DNA from: Brevundimonas sp.
GTDB lineage: Bacteria > Pseudomonadota > Alphaproteobacteria > Caulobacterales > Caulobacteraceae
Reading direction: 5' to 3'
NCBI RefSeq assembly: GCF_013823285.1
Contig: NZ_PNLV01000020.1
Span: 1 to 32,742, forward strand
Length of the DNA stretch: 32,742 nt
Shown: piece by piece, positions 32,669-32,742 of the stretch
Layout of the letters: every line of letters starts with the position of its first letter
Numbering within the stretch: the first letter of the stretch is position 1
Made by a program: the position numbers and the translations under genes
Notes under the pieces: model-generated
What the model was told of the DNA's origin: nothing
Database searches by the model: none
The model's input: the letters and a program-made list of their open reading frames with translations, nothing else

Positions 32669-32742
32669 ATGACGCCTTCCATCAAACTGGCTTCGGCCGC
32701 GCTGACCCTCGCCGCCCTGCTGGGCGCCGCCGCCTGCAGCCA
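32669..32742 (+). CDS. Lipoprotein, N-terminal fragment (cut by window edge)
   Basis: Only the first 24 codons are in the window: [20 protein letters not shown], then AACS. This is a typical lipoprotein signal peptide with a basic start, a hydrophobic core and a cysteine at position 23 preceded by small residues (GAAAC), so the mature protein should be lipidated. GGGGA lies 8 nt before the ATG. What the mature domain does cannot be known from this window. Confidence 0.65.
   Translation, partial: MTPSIKLASAALTLAALLGAAACS

Overview
The window is chromosomal DNA from a high-GC alphaproteobacterium, most likely a Caulobacterales member such as Brevundimonas or a relative. This rests on gene content and order: an F0 ATP synthase operon with a duplicated b/b' subunit and no F1 genes beside it, a DUF1476 zeta-type ATPase inhibitor next to purC-purS, an mreB-mreC-mreD-mrdA-rodA cluster, and a type II IspA following xseB. 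The genus is inferred from memory of these families, not from a search. I see no rRNA, tRNA, CRISPR array, insertion sequence, phage gene or plasmid gene. Almost everything is core metabolism or cell-envelope machinery, and I found no convincing new defence or mobile system.

Layout. 1-3.1 kb: the 3' half of smc, a 372-nt intergenic stretch, then two small membrane proteins. 3.2-5.9 kb: the leftward F0 operon atpI-atpB-atpE-b'-b, closed by a strong bidirectional hairpin shared with the convergent membrane gene. 6.0-8.1 kb: a DUF418 membrane protein and a CinA-like molybdopterin-binding-domain protein, both leftward. 8.1-10.05 kb: a small membrane-anchored protein, sfsA and map. 10.05-10.2 kb: an inverted pair of RIP-like palindromes. 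10.2-11.5 kb: a secreted protein with an HExxH zinc-protease motif. 11.6-13.2 kb: radC, a GNAT acetyltransferase and a small membrane protein. 13.3-18.2 kb: a GST, then purB, a TonB-C-like secreted protein, a fasciclin lipoprotein, the zeta inhibitor, purC and purS.

18.3-24.7 kb, leftward: a small uncharacterised protein, then the elongasome genes in transcription order mreB, mreC, mreD, mrdA (PBP2) and rodA. The last four are chained by 4-nt ATGA overlaps. rodA is broken by a one-base deficit in a C homopolymer. This is probably a sequencing error or a recent indel, but the site also fits a -1 slippery heptamer with a hairpin 8 nt downstream. 24.9-30.3 kb: two GSTs, a DUF1028 protein, small hypothetical genes, a GNAT, a histone-deacetylase-family hydrolase and a histidine phosphatase. 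30.4-32.7 kb: xseB-csaA-ispA in overlapping order, a superoxide dismutase with Mn-type residues and a palindrome in its promoter region, a strong terminator, and the first codons of a lipoprotein.

Functional themes. The F0 genes and the zeta inhibitor both serve the ATP synthase. purB, purC and purS serve purine synthesis. mreBCD, mrdA and rodA drive lateral wall growth. xseB and ispA are a common alphaproteobacterial neighbour pair. Three divergent GSTs plus the superoxide dismutase give the right half a mild detoxification flavour, though they are not one operon.
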